Shown in pieces: positions 34,560-46,854 of a stretch of DNA of 64,000 nt; positions within the stretch are counted from its first letter, which is position 1, and the number at the start of each line of letters is the position of its first letter. The notes below the pieces were generated by a model. It searched no databases. It saw nothing but the letters and a program-made list of their open reading frames with translations, and was not told the DNA's origin. Origin of the DNA: Bemisia tabaci (taxonomy: Eukaryota; Arthropoda; Insecta; Hemiptera; Aleyrodidae); NCBI RefSeq assembly GCF_918797505.1, contig NC_092793.1:73467912-73531911 (forward strand). The letters run 5' to 3'. The position numbers and the translations under genes were made by a program.

Positions 34560-36600
34560 TATGAACTATGTTTTGCAAAAACAAACCAAGAGAAACGGCA
34601 TTGTGGTACGAGACGAGCGATCAGCGTTAATGATCTGATTTTGCAGGCAAACTCCGAGAACTTTTACAGCTTTCATCTGTCCATCCACAAAAAATGTTGA
34701 TCGATAGAGAAAATCATCTTTCGAATCTCATGTTTAGCGATCCCAGGGGTTTTTTTTTTTATTTCCGGTAAGTTTACCTCCGGTTTTTTTTTCTCCCGCG
34801 AAAAACGAGGTCGCGAAATTTTATCAACGTTTCGGTGCCCCCGTTTTTCCCGCATAACGAAGTCCGAACCAAACCATCAGCTTTTCTGAGATCTTGCAAC
34901 ACCCGGCATCCCTGTTGGAGTGGCTTAAAGTCCTGACGTTTGAAAGCCAACCATTATAGGGTCAAAAGTATTAAGTGAAAGGCAAGGGACGGCAGAGAGG
35001 GCAGAGGGTCCGTGGCTGTGGCGTGGGTGGGGGAAGTGGGGGGGGGGGGGGTTGAATGCCCGTTATGTCTCCTTCTCGAAGATGAGCGGCAGAGTGGCCG
35101 CAAATATTTTGCTCAATGCACGCCTTTGTGTCCTTGCGCCAAATGCCAAAAACGACAATGGTGCGCCCTGTTCCTTCTTCCAGCGTAAAGACCCTGTCGC
35201 CCCTTATTTGCCTCGTTTGCATAACTCTCCTGCGCTACCAGTTGGTGCAAAATTAGGTTTATTCTGAAACTATTCATAAGAAGATTCTTCGGGGAATGGC
35301 AGCATTGATTTTATGAATCATGGACGTTTCGGAAGCTCCCCATGCGGCCGCCTCGAGAACCATTAAAAATAATGGTCCCATACAAAGCTGTGTACGTCGC
35401 AAAGGAAAAACATGGGCTTCCAGACCGGACCGCGGCTTAACTTGACCAAATTTGAATCGCCTGAGGTTCTTTCATTAGATTCTAAGACCATCGTGTAAGA
35501 AGAAAATATGGGAGGACGCTTTGATAGGACAGTTGCACTCGCTTTTATAAAATTCATCTTTCAGACGAAAAAACATAACTCTATTCGAAGGTGGTGAAAA
35601 ATACTCAAATAATCTAATTTCCCCACAGATATGACTGTGCAATTTCTGTCTATAATTTTCCTGATTTTTTCGCGTATTCAGCTAGAAAATAAACCATTGA
35701 AATTTTCAATCAGGGACGACCAGTTTCCAAAAGGAAAAACACTTTGCCAGTGGAAATTTTGCAACGTTGAAATTTATTACTTCAGTCATTTAGTTCTTTC
35801 CTCTGGAAAACGACGAATGAAGTGATTAATGAGTAAAAATTTTCAGACTGGATCTTCAGCATCTAATCCTAAGCATCGTGACCGCAAAATCCACCGCAGA
35901 CGTTTATTTTAGAAAAAATTGAACATCAATCATAGGTTTATCATTAATGCATAACTATATAATCAAATCATGCTTGCTCATTGCTCATGCTTTCTTTCTA
36001 AGCAAAGATAAACCGAATTTGATGTTTTAATATGATTGAAAACGGACGAATAATTCTTTTATCGTTGATTTAAGTACTTAAGACAGGTGAACTTACTTTC
36101 TTTACGACGCTCGTACGTTTGAGAGAAATTAACGGCACAGCGTAACGCGATTAATAAAATGTTTGCATTTTCAAAATGATTGTTTGCATTTTCAATCGTC
36201 CGATAACATATCTGCGTCCAATTGTACATCACGTAAATCGCATGATCTTAAAGAGACTTGAAAACCTTACTGCATGTGAGCGGTCTGATCGTCTTTATAA
36301 AATGACGTGCTCGGTTACGATCAATTCTTGGGTTGTCTCCAATTCTACTGGAACTGACCATATTCTCATTGCTTTTCGCTCATTGTTCCCTATTCTGAGG
36401 GTATTGTTGAATTCAATCCGCCTTCAACATCTCTTAGAGATTATCAGCCTTTGAACGATTTTACGCGTTAGGCTTATTCCATTATCTTTTAACTGACATT
36501 GGGCATTGGATGGCTTACAAACCCCTCTTTTGTGTCCAGGAATAATAATTGAAAGAATGTTGTTTCTACATATAAATTCTAATTAGTCGTTGTATGCTAT
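34560..36600. other. non-coding stretch
   Basis: A G-rich segment at about 35020-35053 includes a run of more than ten Gs. A 64-codon frame at 35631-35825 (+) starts just after a TTTCCCCACAG acceptor-like site with a hydrophobic start (MTVQFLSIIFLIFS). It could be a small secreted peptide but has no other support. Confidence 0.3.
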
Positions 36601-36603
36601 TAC

Positions 36604-36705
36604 AGTGGACTCTCGGTAATTCGAACCTCGATAATTCGAAAACCTCGTTAATTCGCAGGAAAGTCTGTTTCCCTTGAAAATCTCTCGATAATTTGAAGAA
36701 CGCAT
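36604..36705. mobile_element. pogo/Tigger-like element end (fragment)
   Basis: CAGTGGACTCTCGGTAATTCG followed by repeated ATAATTCGAA and TTAATTCG steps resembles the terminal repeat of pogo-type elements (CENP-B-like transposase family). No second end or transposase is visible, so it is a fragment. A shorter match lies at 20643. Confidence 0.45.
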
Positions 36706-36759
36706 CTTATGCTCATTGTGGGTAGACAACTTTTAAGTTCTCATGTGGTTTTTTTGGGG

Positions 36760-37160
36760 ACATAGAATTAAAACGCGAGAACAACGCGTGTCGATGACGG
36801 CGCAGAGATACAACCATTCGTGCCTGATGGATGTCCGTATTGCATCTGCAAAATTGAAGGCGTGACGGCGCGAGGCGTGAAATCGCTATCCTCCGCTCTT
36901 TGCTACCCAGGAGGTGACGCTCAAATTCGGGAGAAAAGTAAAGAAACGAGGCCCGGTTATGTCTCTTCTACCTTCGGCTGGGCTGCCATGTAGCCCTGGA
37001 ATAGCCATCAGTATAAGATAAATGAAACCCTAACACAACATGGAAATAGAGAAAGAAAAGAACCGCCTTGATGACGGCGCAGAGATACAACTATTCGTAC
37101 TTAATGGGTGTCCGTGTTGCATCTTCAAAATTGAAGGCGCGATGACGCGAGCGTGAACTC
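36760..37160. repeat. interspersed repeat family B, second tandem pair
   Basis: GATGACGGCGCAGAGATACAA occurs at about 36795 and 37073 (spacing about 280 bp). Each is followed by ATTCGT..., GGTGTCCGTGTTGCATC and AAAATTGAAGGCG. The unit and spacing match the pair at 4400-4990. Confidence 0.75.
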
Positions 37161-37497
37161 TAACTACTGGAATGGGCCTCGTAACAGGATGTGAATAGGA
37201 GTAAAGCACCAGGCAATATATTTACCTCTTAAAATTTTTACCAGGTAAACAAAACATACACCGGGAAGTCTAAAAAATAACCCTTAAATAAGATATAAGC
37301 GTTTATGATTTGAATACGCTTTAAAGTGTTTTCTTTATTGAAATTACAGAAATGAAAGTAACGTCATTTGTATAATATTAATTGCATTTGATCTGTACTA
37401 AAAGCTCACTAAATGGTTGGATTTCCGAAGCTTCCGCTCTGTGAATAGATTTCTGCAAATATAAGACTTGGAGGTAAAAACGTGGCGTTTCTTTCCA

Positions 37498-37773
37498 GCG
37501 GGCCGATTATTGAAACCGATAGTCAAAGCTATAGACAAAGGCGACAAAAGGGATTTGGAGGGATCCTATTGATGGAAGCGGGTGGTGGCAATGGACATAG
37601 GAGGTAGGTAATGGACTGAGTAACGGCAACCCACCAAGGACCTGACAGTTAGTCCATCATTTTCTTCCTTAGTCTATAGGAACCAACAATGTCAACCATT
37701 AGGATCGATGCATACTCCCTATGTCTTCTTTGTCTATCGCTTTGTCTATCAGTTTCAATAATCGACCCGCAGT
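37498..37773. mobile_element. inverted-repeat element, about 275 bp
   Basis: The left end GCGGGCCGATTATTGAAAC and right end GTTTCAATAATCGACCCGC pair, and ATAGTCAAAGCTATAGACAAAG is mirrored by CTTTGTCTATCGCTTTGTC. I recall similar sequences in whitefly genomic data, but I cannot confirm this. The 90-codon frame 37649-37921 (-) is element sequence. Confidence 0.7.
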
Positions 37774-37929
37774 TCAGGCCTTGTCTTGCCGAGTGACCTT
37801 CTCGCGGGCATTCCGATTGATTTAAAAGGATAATTCCTGTGCAGACGGCGCAGACCTCGACACGACAACGCAGCCAAGGCCAAGTCGAGAAGCGTTCGCC
37901 CTTTGAACGGAGAAGTGACAAATGAGTCT

Positions 37930-38063
37930 CAATAATCTAAGTCAGCGCGGGTCTGGCAAAGGAGTTCGAACCGGGAGCCGGCAGCGCAGATTTCACGCGA
38001 CCAGGAGCTGAGAGCCCCCCTCACTCCCCCGCACGGACCCAACACCGTCGTCCGCCGCGGCTG
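37930..38063 (+). other. possible untranslated first exon
   Basis: A GC-rich block ends in CCGCGGCTG|GTAAGTGG, a strong donor on the plus strand (GTAAGT at 38064-38069). No coding frame is needed to explain it. It might be a 5' untranslated exon of a plus-strand gene, but this rests only on composition and the donor. Confidence 0.25.
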
Positions 38064-38069
38064 GTAAGT

Positions 38070-39260
38070 GGCGAAGTGGTGAGCCACTAAAAAAACGGAT
38101 GATGTATGTTGAGTGTATACACTTCTTTATTGCCCGAAACTTTGCTCACACGGTGGCTTTTGCCGTATTTTTATTCAACATCTGCCCCGGCCTCGGTGCC
38201 AAGTTGTGGACGCAGAGGATTTTCGGATCGTCGAATCGTTATCGAATTGCACCCATGCTGCTCGAGGCCACAATTTTCTGACTTCAGATCTATATTTTTA
38301 AGATATTATCACTAGGTCTCTTCTTTTTTTAATCCTCCAAATTTAATTTGTTTTCCCTCTTTTTTTCTTCTTTATCTCTCTCTCCCCCCTCATTCCTCTC
38401 TCCCCCTCTCTATTTTACTATTTCTGGTAATTGTATTGCTTTCTCTAACTTTTTAGGGGTTAATGGCTAATTTTCAATGAAACAAATGGATTTACCAACC
38501 ATGCAACCACACGTATAAAAAACTTCGAAGATCCACCTGACAGTGTGGCTGTAATATGCTTTCCAGGAAATCTAGTGGCTAGCACTGATAGTGACAACCA
38601 TAAAACTCAGATGAATATTCGAGAAATCGAGTGATCAGAACTGGATTTCTACCACCAGCTAATCCTGACTTTTTGGGCAGTCTAATTGTTAGAAATAACA
38701 TAATCCTGTTCCAATATTGACAATGAGTTCGAGCTAGCTTTAATTCTACTTTTGAGTCAAATGACTAAACATTTTAACGATGATTGACTCATTTTACTCT
38801 AATCTAATCTAAATATCCTTAAATAAATCAAAATTACTTTATAAAAACCTCGATTAAGGAGTATAAATTTTACTCGTCAGGACTACGGGACATTTAAAAA
38901 AAAATCAAAATTCTCCTCGCTAATAAGGAACTGTGATCCTAAAAGTATTGCAGGTGGATTATCCTAACTTGGCTTTTCCCCATTCGATCAATAACCTCTC
39001 GGTTTGAATTTCAAAAATGTCCCGCCGGGAATTGGCGCTAAAAGGCGCTTGAGTGCAACTAATGCACTGCACAAGGTACTCGTTGATGGAAACGCTTCAG
39101 CGGACACTTCAGAGAGAGTTGATGAAAATAATCTGCAATAATAGTATTATTGGCTACTCGGCCGAACAAAGGTTTCAAGTGGCATCCTAGCTCCCGATAC
39201 CAGCCTTGGTGATATTCGCACTTAATCGATCATGATTGATTCGATTTTTCGGCCGACGCA
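38070..39260. other. non-coding stretch with polypyrimidine tract
   Basis: A long C/T-rich tract lies at about 38318-38420. Overlapping frames at 38099-38315 have no recognisable motif. Confidence 0.4.
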
Positions 39261-39263
39261 CAA

Positions 39264-39491
39264 TGGATCGAGTCTATTAGAGAGGTCGAACATGACATTT
39301 TTGACTAAAACTGCAAATTTTGATAGTTATTGCGTCTTATTATACATTTTCAGGGGTGCTTCTAGAACAATATTTTACGAGGAAACCAATGGAGACACTA
39401 TTCGAAACTGAAAGTTTGTATAAAAGGAGTTATAAGCGTTTAAAGTTTCAAATTCTGTCGGACCTCCTCTATTGACTCGATCCACTGTGCG
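39264..39491. mobile_element. MITE, family D, copy 2
   Basis: The ends GCACAATGGATCGAGTC and GACTCGATCCACTGTGC are present. The inside reads TTTTTGACTAAAACTGCAAA, ACGAGGAAACCAATGGA and TATAAGCGTTTAAAGTTTC, the reverse orientation of the copy at 16913. The flanks extend the complementarity (GCCG-CGCAC / GTGCGGCGG). Confidence 0.82.
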
Positions 39492-39727
39492 GCGGTGGCG
39501 TCCAATATGACCAGAAAAGACGTACAGACTTTTCCAAAAGAAAGGGGGATACGTTTTCCTCGACGAAAAGAGGCGGAGTTGATGCCGATACGCAGTGATG
39601 GGACGGGTAGGGTTTCTAGCCGTTTGAAGAATTGGGAAAGTCAGAGGAAATTAGAAAATTTGCGACGACTAGAGAAGTCAGGGAATTTTGTGAGTAGGGC
39701 GTGGACTTGACAACTTTAGCCGCTGCC

Positions 39728-40648
39728 ATCCCTGGTAAAAATTGGCGATAGGAGCTGCGTTTCAAAATACCATAGGAGTTCTTATGACCGACTAAAGAAG
39801 GTTATAGAAAATCATATAGCTGGCTGTAGAAAGCGGAGCAAATCATATAGCCGGGCTATACGAAGCTATAAAAAAGTATACAGTCGGACTATAGTTTCTA
39901 TCGCCGGGTTTTTCACTTTATCGCCATTCGCTATAAAAGGCTATAAGAAATTGTGTAGAAATTCGTGTGCTTTGGAAATCATTAAGTTTTTTACGGAACT
40001 ACCTTAATGTTTACAAAACACACATTTTTCTTTAAAACACATTTTTTCCATCAATTAAAATGAGAATAATCCATACAGAGCGTGCAAACATTTCAGAATC
40101 ATGAGTTGAAAAACGCTGACTCCGCGAGATTAAATATTAGAGCCTAACAAAAAGCGGAGCGGCGACGCACTGGCGCCTACAAACCTAACAGGGATACTTC
40201 ACGCATTGCGCAATGCGTGAAGTATCACTGTTAGGTTTGTAGGCGCCAATGCGAGTTTCGCGCTCTCTGCCCGCCCGCCGCGCCGCAGCGTGCCACGGCG
40301 TATGAAGCAACTATTTCACACCAGAGGTATTGCACAGTATCATAAGAAATTGAAGGCGCTCCAACATATTAAGAATGACAGTCATCCTTCAAAAATACGG
40401 AGCTTTCCTCGCAAAATATATCAAGATACTACGGCACAAAAAGAGAGCGGCAGTCCAAAAACTCACTAAGTCCGAGTATCCGTATTTAGTAACGTTTAGC
40501 ATAAACTTTGTCGTCTGGCTAATGCTTAATCGCCATCGGCTATAAGAAATTGTACAGCCGGCTACAGAAGCTATTGGAAATCTTACAGCCGGCTTTAAGT
40601 CTATGGTATTTTGGAACACAGATTCTACTGCCAATTTTTACCAGGGAT
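39728..40648. mobile_element. 921-bp inverted-repeat element with nested family C palindrome
   Basis: The terminal repeats ATCCCTGGTAAAAATTGGC and GCCAATTTTTACCAGGGAT pair. The next segments also pair (CAAAATACCATAG with CTATGGTATTTTG; repeated AGCCGG-TATA..AAGCTAT motifs). A family C element lies inside. No transposase frame. Confidence 0.8.
40167..40256. repeat. family C palindrome, copy 3 (nested)
   Basis: ACTGGCGCCTACAAACCTAAC and GTTAGGTTTGTAGGCGCCAAT bracket CACGCATTGCGCAATGCGTG. A GC-rich tail (CCGCGCCGCAGCGTGCCAC) follows to about 40304, as in copy 2. Confidence 0.87.
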
Positions 40649-40664
40649 CCGAGAGAGAGAGAGG

Positions 40665-40835
40665 CAGTGACGAAACGGTAGTGAATGATCGATTATCGAT
40701 ATTTCCTTATTAAAATAAGCTATGGTAAAAAATCGATTATTAAGGTGTTCGTTGCGAACACCCTGTTCATCGATCCATTTCCACAGGTTTAAATGGCAGA
40801 TTAATCAATATATCGCAAAGCATGCCACATCTCTG
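40665..40835. mobile_element. hAT-type MITE, family A, diverged copy 4
   Basis: It contains AATCGATTATTAAGGTGTTCG, GCGAACACCCTG, ACAGGTTTAAATGGCA and ATATATCGCAAAGCATGCCAC in family A order. The ends (CAGTGACG / CATCTCTG) are degraded. Confidence 0.75.
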
Positions 40836-41225
40836 CTGATAAACTGTGTCCCGCAGTGGCAGCCTTATTCTGCTCCTCGTGGAGATGTGAAACCTCGCAT
40901 CACGTGACTCACCCGTCTCGAATTATGTCCGTGCCGAAAGTACACTTTTTAAAGCGGGAGGCTGAAAGAGTGCAAAATGTTGTGAGCTTGCCTTGAAAAT
41001 AAGAGTGAATTACAGATTTTCCCGATACGTAAGTGACGCACATCGCATCGTGATTTTCAAAGGAGTGTCCACAAGAATTAACTGTTATTTTTGCTCTTGA
41101 AACAATTTGGACTACCTTTTGCAATTTTTTACCATAAATTCTAGCCTGATTTAAAAGCAACGTATCTGCCATTAGTTTCCCTATGCACATAAGTGTTGTT
41201 CCAGAAGAGCCAGAATTTATAGTTC

Positions 41226-41782
41226 CAAATGGACCATTAGACAAGGAACGAATTTAAGCATTCTGATACATGTTTCCTAGTCAGAATTTCACGTAGAGCA
41301 CGATTCGCACAACGAAAATTACTTAAACCAACTCCTAACGAAGATATTAACGTTTTTATTTCACATTGGTTACGAGGAATTTGAACTGCCCGCTCAAAGA
41401 AACTCAAAGCTCTACGTGAGTCAAATCGCGCACTGCAACGGTTTCAGCAAGCTTCTCAGTCGAGCAATGTTCATGTCTCACCATGTGGTGTTCAATCCAT
41501 AAGCAATTTGCTGTGGCTGAGCCAAAGCGTCAAGATTGAGGTTGCCAGATTTGTATATCGTAGAGACTGTCCTGATAACGTTTAGCGCGCGATGTGAATC
41601 ACGTAGAGCTTTGAGTTTTCATGAGCGGATAGTCTGAATTCACGCATCAAGAATCATTAAATATCTTCGTAAGGTATTGATTCCGGTAATTTTCGTTGTG
41701 CGCATCGCGTTTTACGTAAAATTTCGGTTAAGAAAAATGTATCAGAATGCTGAAATTCGTACCTTGTCTAATGGTCCATTGC
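41226..41782. mobile_element. inverted-repeat element, about 557 bp
   Basis: AATGGACCATTAGACAAGG on the left pairs with CCTTGTCTAATGGTCCATT on the right. Inner segments pair too (GCATTCTGATACAT with ATGTATCAGAATGC; CGCACAACGAAAATTAC with GTAATTTTCGTTGTGCG; AGCTCTACGTGA with TCACGTAGAGCT). No coding content. The arms have diverged, so it is an older insertion. Confidence 0.75.
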
Positions 41783-41819
41783 AAAATGCAGTCCATTTGT
41801 AATAGGTCCATGGCGGCGA

Positions 41820-42260
41820 TTGTTAGGATCAACGGCACCGTCGAATATGACGAGTCGCCGTCATCCGTACGTATTGTTTGGAAGCGTCCACCGCGAAGTT
41901 TCTGTTTGTCGTCTCGTCGGAGGAGCGAAGAGCGCAGTGAACTTTGTTTGCGGGAGCACCCGACAAAACCGCACGAGCGTACCTGAGCGACAGGCGGCCG
42001 GTATGAAGTGTGAAAACAAGGCTGACCAATGGTAGTCTGCGTCATTAACCATGCTCCAGATTCATACTCGGTCTTGGGCCCCGCTCTCATGTCGGGCTCC
42101 CGTGGGGGACGTGGGGGGGAGGGGTTTGGAATTCCTGCCCCCCGAAAACGGGGCTAAATGACCGCGGGAAACAATGGGCGCCCGCGGACAATGGCAGCGG
42201 GGAAAACGACCCGGATCGGGGCGGCGTCGCCGAATGGAGCAGTTAGTAGTAAGTTCAGCA
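41820..42260. other. GC-rich segment, function unknown
   Basis: GC-rich sequence with short overlapping frames on both strands and a G-rich tract (about 42088-42125) able to form a G-quadruplex. No recognised domain. Confidence 0.3.
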
Positions 42261-42418
42261 GTAAGTTGGATGATGCTCAAATTGGCTTCAATAATGGATG
42301 TTCTCAGAGTAAAATTCATCGAAAAACATATTTTTGTATATGTCTTTGTAAACAGTCATGTACAATGTGTTGTTCGCATGGCCATTAGTGTTCCGCAAGA
42401 CGGTGGATATAGCCTTCC

Positions 42419-42672
42419 ACGCTGCCGTGTAAAGGAACAACGCCATATGAGCCTTCAGACGTTGCCAAGTTCCATTTGAAAAAGTATACATTTTCCGGGG
42501 AATACGCAAAGATTTTTCCTCCGAATTTTCAGAGAGTTTTATTACCAATCAGATCTGGATTATCTGAAAAGTACAAGAAAAAACATCCACAACTCCCTTA
42601 AGAAATAAACATTTTGTCGGAGGAAATTTGGCAACACTCGAATGCTCATACGGCTTTTTTCTTCGCCACGGT
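42419..42672. mobile_element. MITE, family F, full copy
   Basis: The left end CTGCCGTGTAAAGGAACAACG..GTTGCCAAGTTCC is mirrored by GGAAATTTGGCAACACTCG..CGCCACGGTAG on the right. The interior carries ATCAGATctGGATTATCTGA. Confidence 0.75.
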
Positions 42673-42679
42673 AGTATAG

Positions 42680-45600
42680 CTCTGTGTTATATGAAAGAGG
42701 GAAGTAAAAAATCTAATTTTTCTGCCAATCTGGAAACTCGCGCATGAAAACTTGATCGCTGCGCAAGTCCCGTTTCCCTTTTTTCAGTTTATTTTTTCGA
42801 GTGTCCGTGTGGACAGAAGCATTATGCAGCCGGTTGTAAATTGCCGGGAACAATTCTGGAGGCAGGTCAAGTTAATTCTTTGCAGGGAATAAATTAGCAT
42901 TTCAATTTAGAACACTCTGTTTAAATATTTAAGCACCCTCTCGGACGGATTTATACTTGAAAAATAGTCGGAAACGCACAGGTATGTAAAAGATTTAGAA
43001 TCTCTGATTGCGCACGAAGTGAATGGAGGAAAGGTGAGCCGAGACGGGGGGGGCTGCAATTAATGCGTGACTTTGAAAAATTAGCTCGCAGCATGTCGGG
43101 CATGCTGTTAACAGTAAGTATACTTTTTCAGTTTTTTCTCCGCTCTAGGATAAAAAATTCGGACGTTTGTCAGGATTGGAAAAGGGTGATTTATGGACGG
43201 AACAAAAAGTATAATAGGTAGCTAGAGGGCATACATTTTGTTCGCTACGTAACCCAATCCCTTAAAGGCACCTTGGGCCATATTCAAAATTTGTAAAGAG
43301 AGCGGGCTCATACAGAGACAATCGTTGGTAGCTGTAAAAATTTTTAAAATCCGCACAACGTGTATCCAGACGCAAAAAAATGGATTATCGAAAGTCATAG
43401 ACTTTGATGAATCAGTTATGTCTGACTAACTTTTTTCGGTGCTTCAAATCCAGCGACTTGAGCCGTTACAGTAAGTGGTCTTGAGTTGGTGCGTTCAGTT
43501 TGCCTTCAATTTTGAGTGATACTGTGCCACGCTTTGGTGGTCAAATAGTTGCTTCACACTTAAGTAAGCTGAATATAGATCGCGTTGGGAGTAGCAAGCG
43601 AGCCCTGTAATGCTGCTCACGTGCATCCAGGGTCAAAAGATGTAATCAGCATTTTATTTTTTCCACCCCTAAAACACACCAATACGAGTAAACGAAAGTG
43701 GAGATTAAAAGAAAGACCGTTTGTATCAGAGATACAGGGAGAATGAAGTTTTTTGAATTATAAAAGTGAATGGCAACATTGTCTATTTCTCACCAATTGA
43801 AAACATCGTACCTATTGTACCATTAAAGGTCTCTTAATTTGTGACTTTGTAGTTTTTTTGCAGTTGGTATTGCTCGTTATTTGAAAATTCCACAGATTTT
43901 TCAGAGATGAAGCGGAGGGTGATTCTTTTAAAGGAACCGTATACAGAAAACGGAAGGGACGGAAGGCTTCTTCAGACGGAAGGCTTACGGTTACCGTAAG
44001 CCTTCCGTCTGAAGGGGGGATGGAATTTTTAGAAATGTTTAAGGCAAATTGGGGGTGAGGGTTTAACATTGAAAAATTTACAACTCGTCGTAATCAGGCT
44101 TGCGGTTCTCATAACATCTTGTTCCAGGCGGATCGAAAGCCGTTTCTGTGTTATTTCATCTATGCAGTATGCAAAATAATATCTAGTTAACGGAACGCTG
44201 TTTTATTTTTTCCTTGTAAAAGGTGATTGCGTATTCTGCAAATCCGGCATCAGCCCTCCCCTCCACCCCTCTCCATTCGGGGATAAACCTACTCTAGAAT
44301 GCATCGTTTTACCACGCTGCAATTTACTCGTAAACGGTAAATTTATACACGGTTCAAGAGAAGGAGACGGGACTTATATCCAGAAAAGAAAGTGTTGAAG
44401 GAACGTTGCCTAGTTTTGCATTAAAGTATAGTTATCAAACATTTTCCTACAGTTACCGCATTTGAAAGTTGGGATGTTTACTTTTGCAGAAGCATAGCTT
44501 TCAATTACGGTTTTAGACTTTTGAGGCTAAAGATCACAAACCTATCAAAAGTAAATTTTTGCTAAATTTCTACGAAAAATTCTCTCGTAATTCCTTCGAG
44601 GCAGTCTTATATATTCTTTTCCATCCTTTTATTTTTGATAATATCACCGTAATGATTAGAATCTGATCTATCCTAGGCCACTCGACCCAGTTCAAAACTC
44701 TAACATTCATTATCTCGCTTGATCGATCGTGCAAAAATGCAAGTTGACCTTCAATTTAGTTAAGGGTTGAGGTACATCACCGCTATAGATTGCACGCAAT
44801 ATGTAGATTCCAGAAATTTTTCTCTGTGCTTTAAGAATCAATGCAGTTTTGCAATAGAATCACATTTTAAAGAGAAACCACTCTGCCTCAGCCTCACGGA
44901 AATTGGTTTTTAAAGAACACTTCAGAGGTATAACGGGCGTAGTCTAAGTAAATTTAAGTCGTTAAAAAAAGAAGTAAATAGTACGAGCTAATAGCCAGTT
45001 TTATTACTTATTAGTTTACCAGGCAGTTTCAAAGGTTACGAACGAATTCGAAGGATGCTCTGCGATGAAATCAAAACTCTATCGCTAAACGAGCTCACAT
45101 AACAAAATCCTCCTTGATTTCATTATCAGAGATTTGCTCTCAATCTGGCAAAAATGGAATGGCAACTGGTGAGAGGATCGCAAAGGATAGCAGTTCACTC
45201 AAATGCTCTGGAGAGTCCTCTCTCTAATTCGGTTAGAATGGTGAAAAGCTCTTTACTTCCCGGCAAGACGGTTTCTGCATGGAGTGGTAACGATGATAAT
45301 TTCGGGCGATAGTGCTGAGTTTTATGAAAACCATCCGTAATGTTATATCAGAAACCGAGACGGACACAGTCATCTTGGTGTGAACAGTACAGTCACTCCA
45401 ATGAAAAAGCCAAAATAAAAAGCTATATTTGTTCAAGGCCACGGTTGAGGCAATGTTTTCAATTTTAATTCTTTGTTTTTCGTGACCTCTTGTTTGTAAA
45501 ATTACCTCAAACCTATCTTTCGTACAACTTAAAGCCCCAAATTCATCAATTACTTCCAATATTCTATTGTTTTGTAGCTTGCTTACATTAATTTTTGAAA

Positions 45601-46690
45601 TAGCTATCTGCTTTTGTGATAAAACTTGCGTAAAGTTGAAAAAAATTCACTATAAATAGATTAAAGAGTTGAATTCTTTGCAACATTGTCAGAACATTTG
45701 TTATTTTTTCTCTGAAAACCTATCTTTGAATGATATTTTCAAATCTTTCTTACGATTGATTATCACGTGCCGTATGGGGTTAATTCGAGAATTTTAGCTG
45801 CTGCTTGGCGTGTATGTATCAAGCCATCAGTTGCCAACTTTAAAGCCTCGGGGATCTATTTTTCTCTGAAATTTTGAGATTTCTAATTCAGGCCACGAGC
45901 TTTACACGCATCAAATTAATCACGGTCCAATATTTTCTAATAAGTGCGGCGGTGCACCACATCATCAATCAAGTGGGGCGCCTGTTTAACGAGTGTAAAA
46001 AACGGTGCTTTTTTGTTAATCTGCGTTGGAGTTTACACATGTAAATGATAGCTCATATGGTTTAACGTAAAAAAGGGCGTTCGGCGGGGTGAATTGCGAA
46101 TTTAATGCTTGGATGGATCAAACATGGAGGGTGTGGGGTAACAAGGATCTTCAAACGCGTCATGCTAACGCGCGAAACGCAAGAAAAACACAGCTACCCT
46201 TACGATTTTTCAATTTCATGTTTATTGCTATTTTTTACCCTTACAACTCCCTACAGGAGAAAAAATCCTCGCGGGAAATGTCACGGCGCAATCCGAAGTT
46301 ATCAGTCCGAAAAATTGATTTCAAGAATCATGTTTAAGCTGCTCAAGTTCTAGTTTTCCACGTTTAGTATAAAATGACCAAATCATACTGCAAATTCCAT
46401 GTCCTAAATTCGTCGTTTTTCTTACGCCTCAATGTTGCCAAATTTTTTCGCGCAAATTGCATTTTTATTTATTAAATTTTTTAGTGACATTTCCAGTTCA
46501 TGGACATTTTGTGTTGGATGAACAATGTCCGGCCGTTTCATTATGGACATTTTCGGTAATTGAAAATTTTGTATCCGACATGTCCACCGGTCACCGGAAA
46601 CTCTGGATGTCTCAAGAAGAATACCAACGAAGAAAATATCAATAAGATACGATGGAAGGATCCCTGGGAAATTATCTGTGTATAAACTAG
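42680..46690. other. gene-poor stretch
   Basis: A family E fragment lies at about 43303-43370 and a perfect hairpin at 43970. A minus-strand frame at 45233-45559 (108 codons) has no recognisable motif. No exon supported. Confidence 0.4.
43970..44014. repeat. perfect hairpin, 22-bp stem
   Basis: CTTCAGACGGAAGGCTTACGG is followed, after a single central base pair step, by its exact reverse complement ending GTCTGAAG. Confidence 0.85.
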
Positions 46691-46691
46691 G

Positions 46692-46854
46692 CACTGGCGG
46701 ATCCAGCAAATTGGCAACATTGTTTTTCTCAATTTAAACCTATGGAAATCTATCGATTTTTAGAGAGGCCAGGTGCTCCGATAAGAATCGATTATTTAAC
46801 ATAGGTTTAAATGGACGGAATCTGGTGTTGCTAAATTGCTAAATCCTCCTCTGG
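46692..46854. mobile_element. MITE, family G, copy
   Basis: The ends CACTGGCGGATCCAGCAAATT and AATTGCTAAATCCTCCTCTGG pair imperfectly. The inner TTTAAACCTATGG and ATAGGTTTAAATGG are mirrored and shared with families A and G. Confidence 0.65.

Noticed and set aside
35350..35364. Adjacent GCGGCCGC and CTCGAG sites, like a cloning linker
   Set aside because: No vector sequence is adjacent and NotI-like sites recur in the GC-rich repeat at 22080; chance is enough.
37649..37921. 90-codon minus-strand frame
   Set aside because: Most of it lies in the inverted-repeat element at 37498-37773.
45233..45559. 108-codon minus-strand frame
   Set aside because: No splice sites, motif or repeat support was found.
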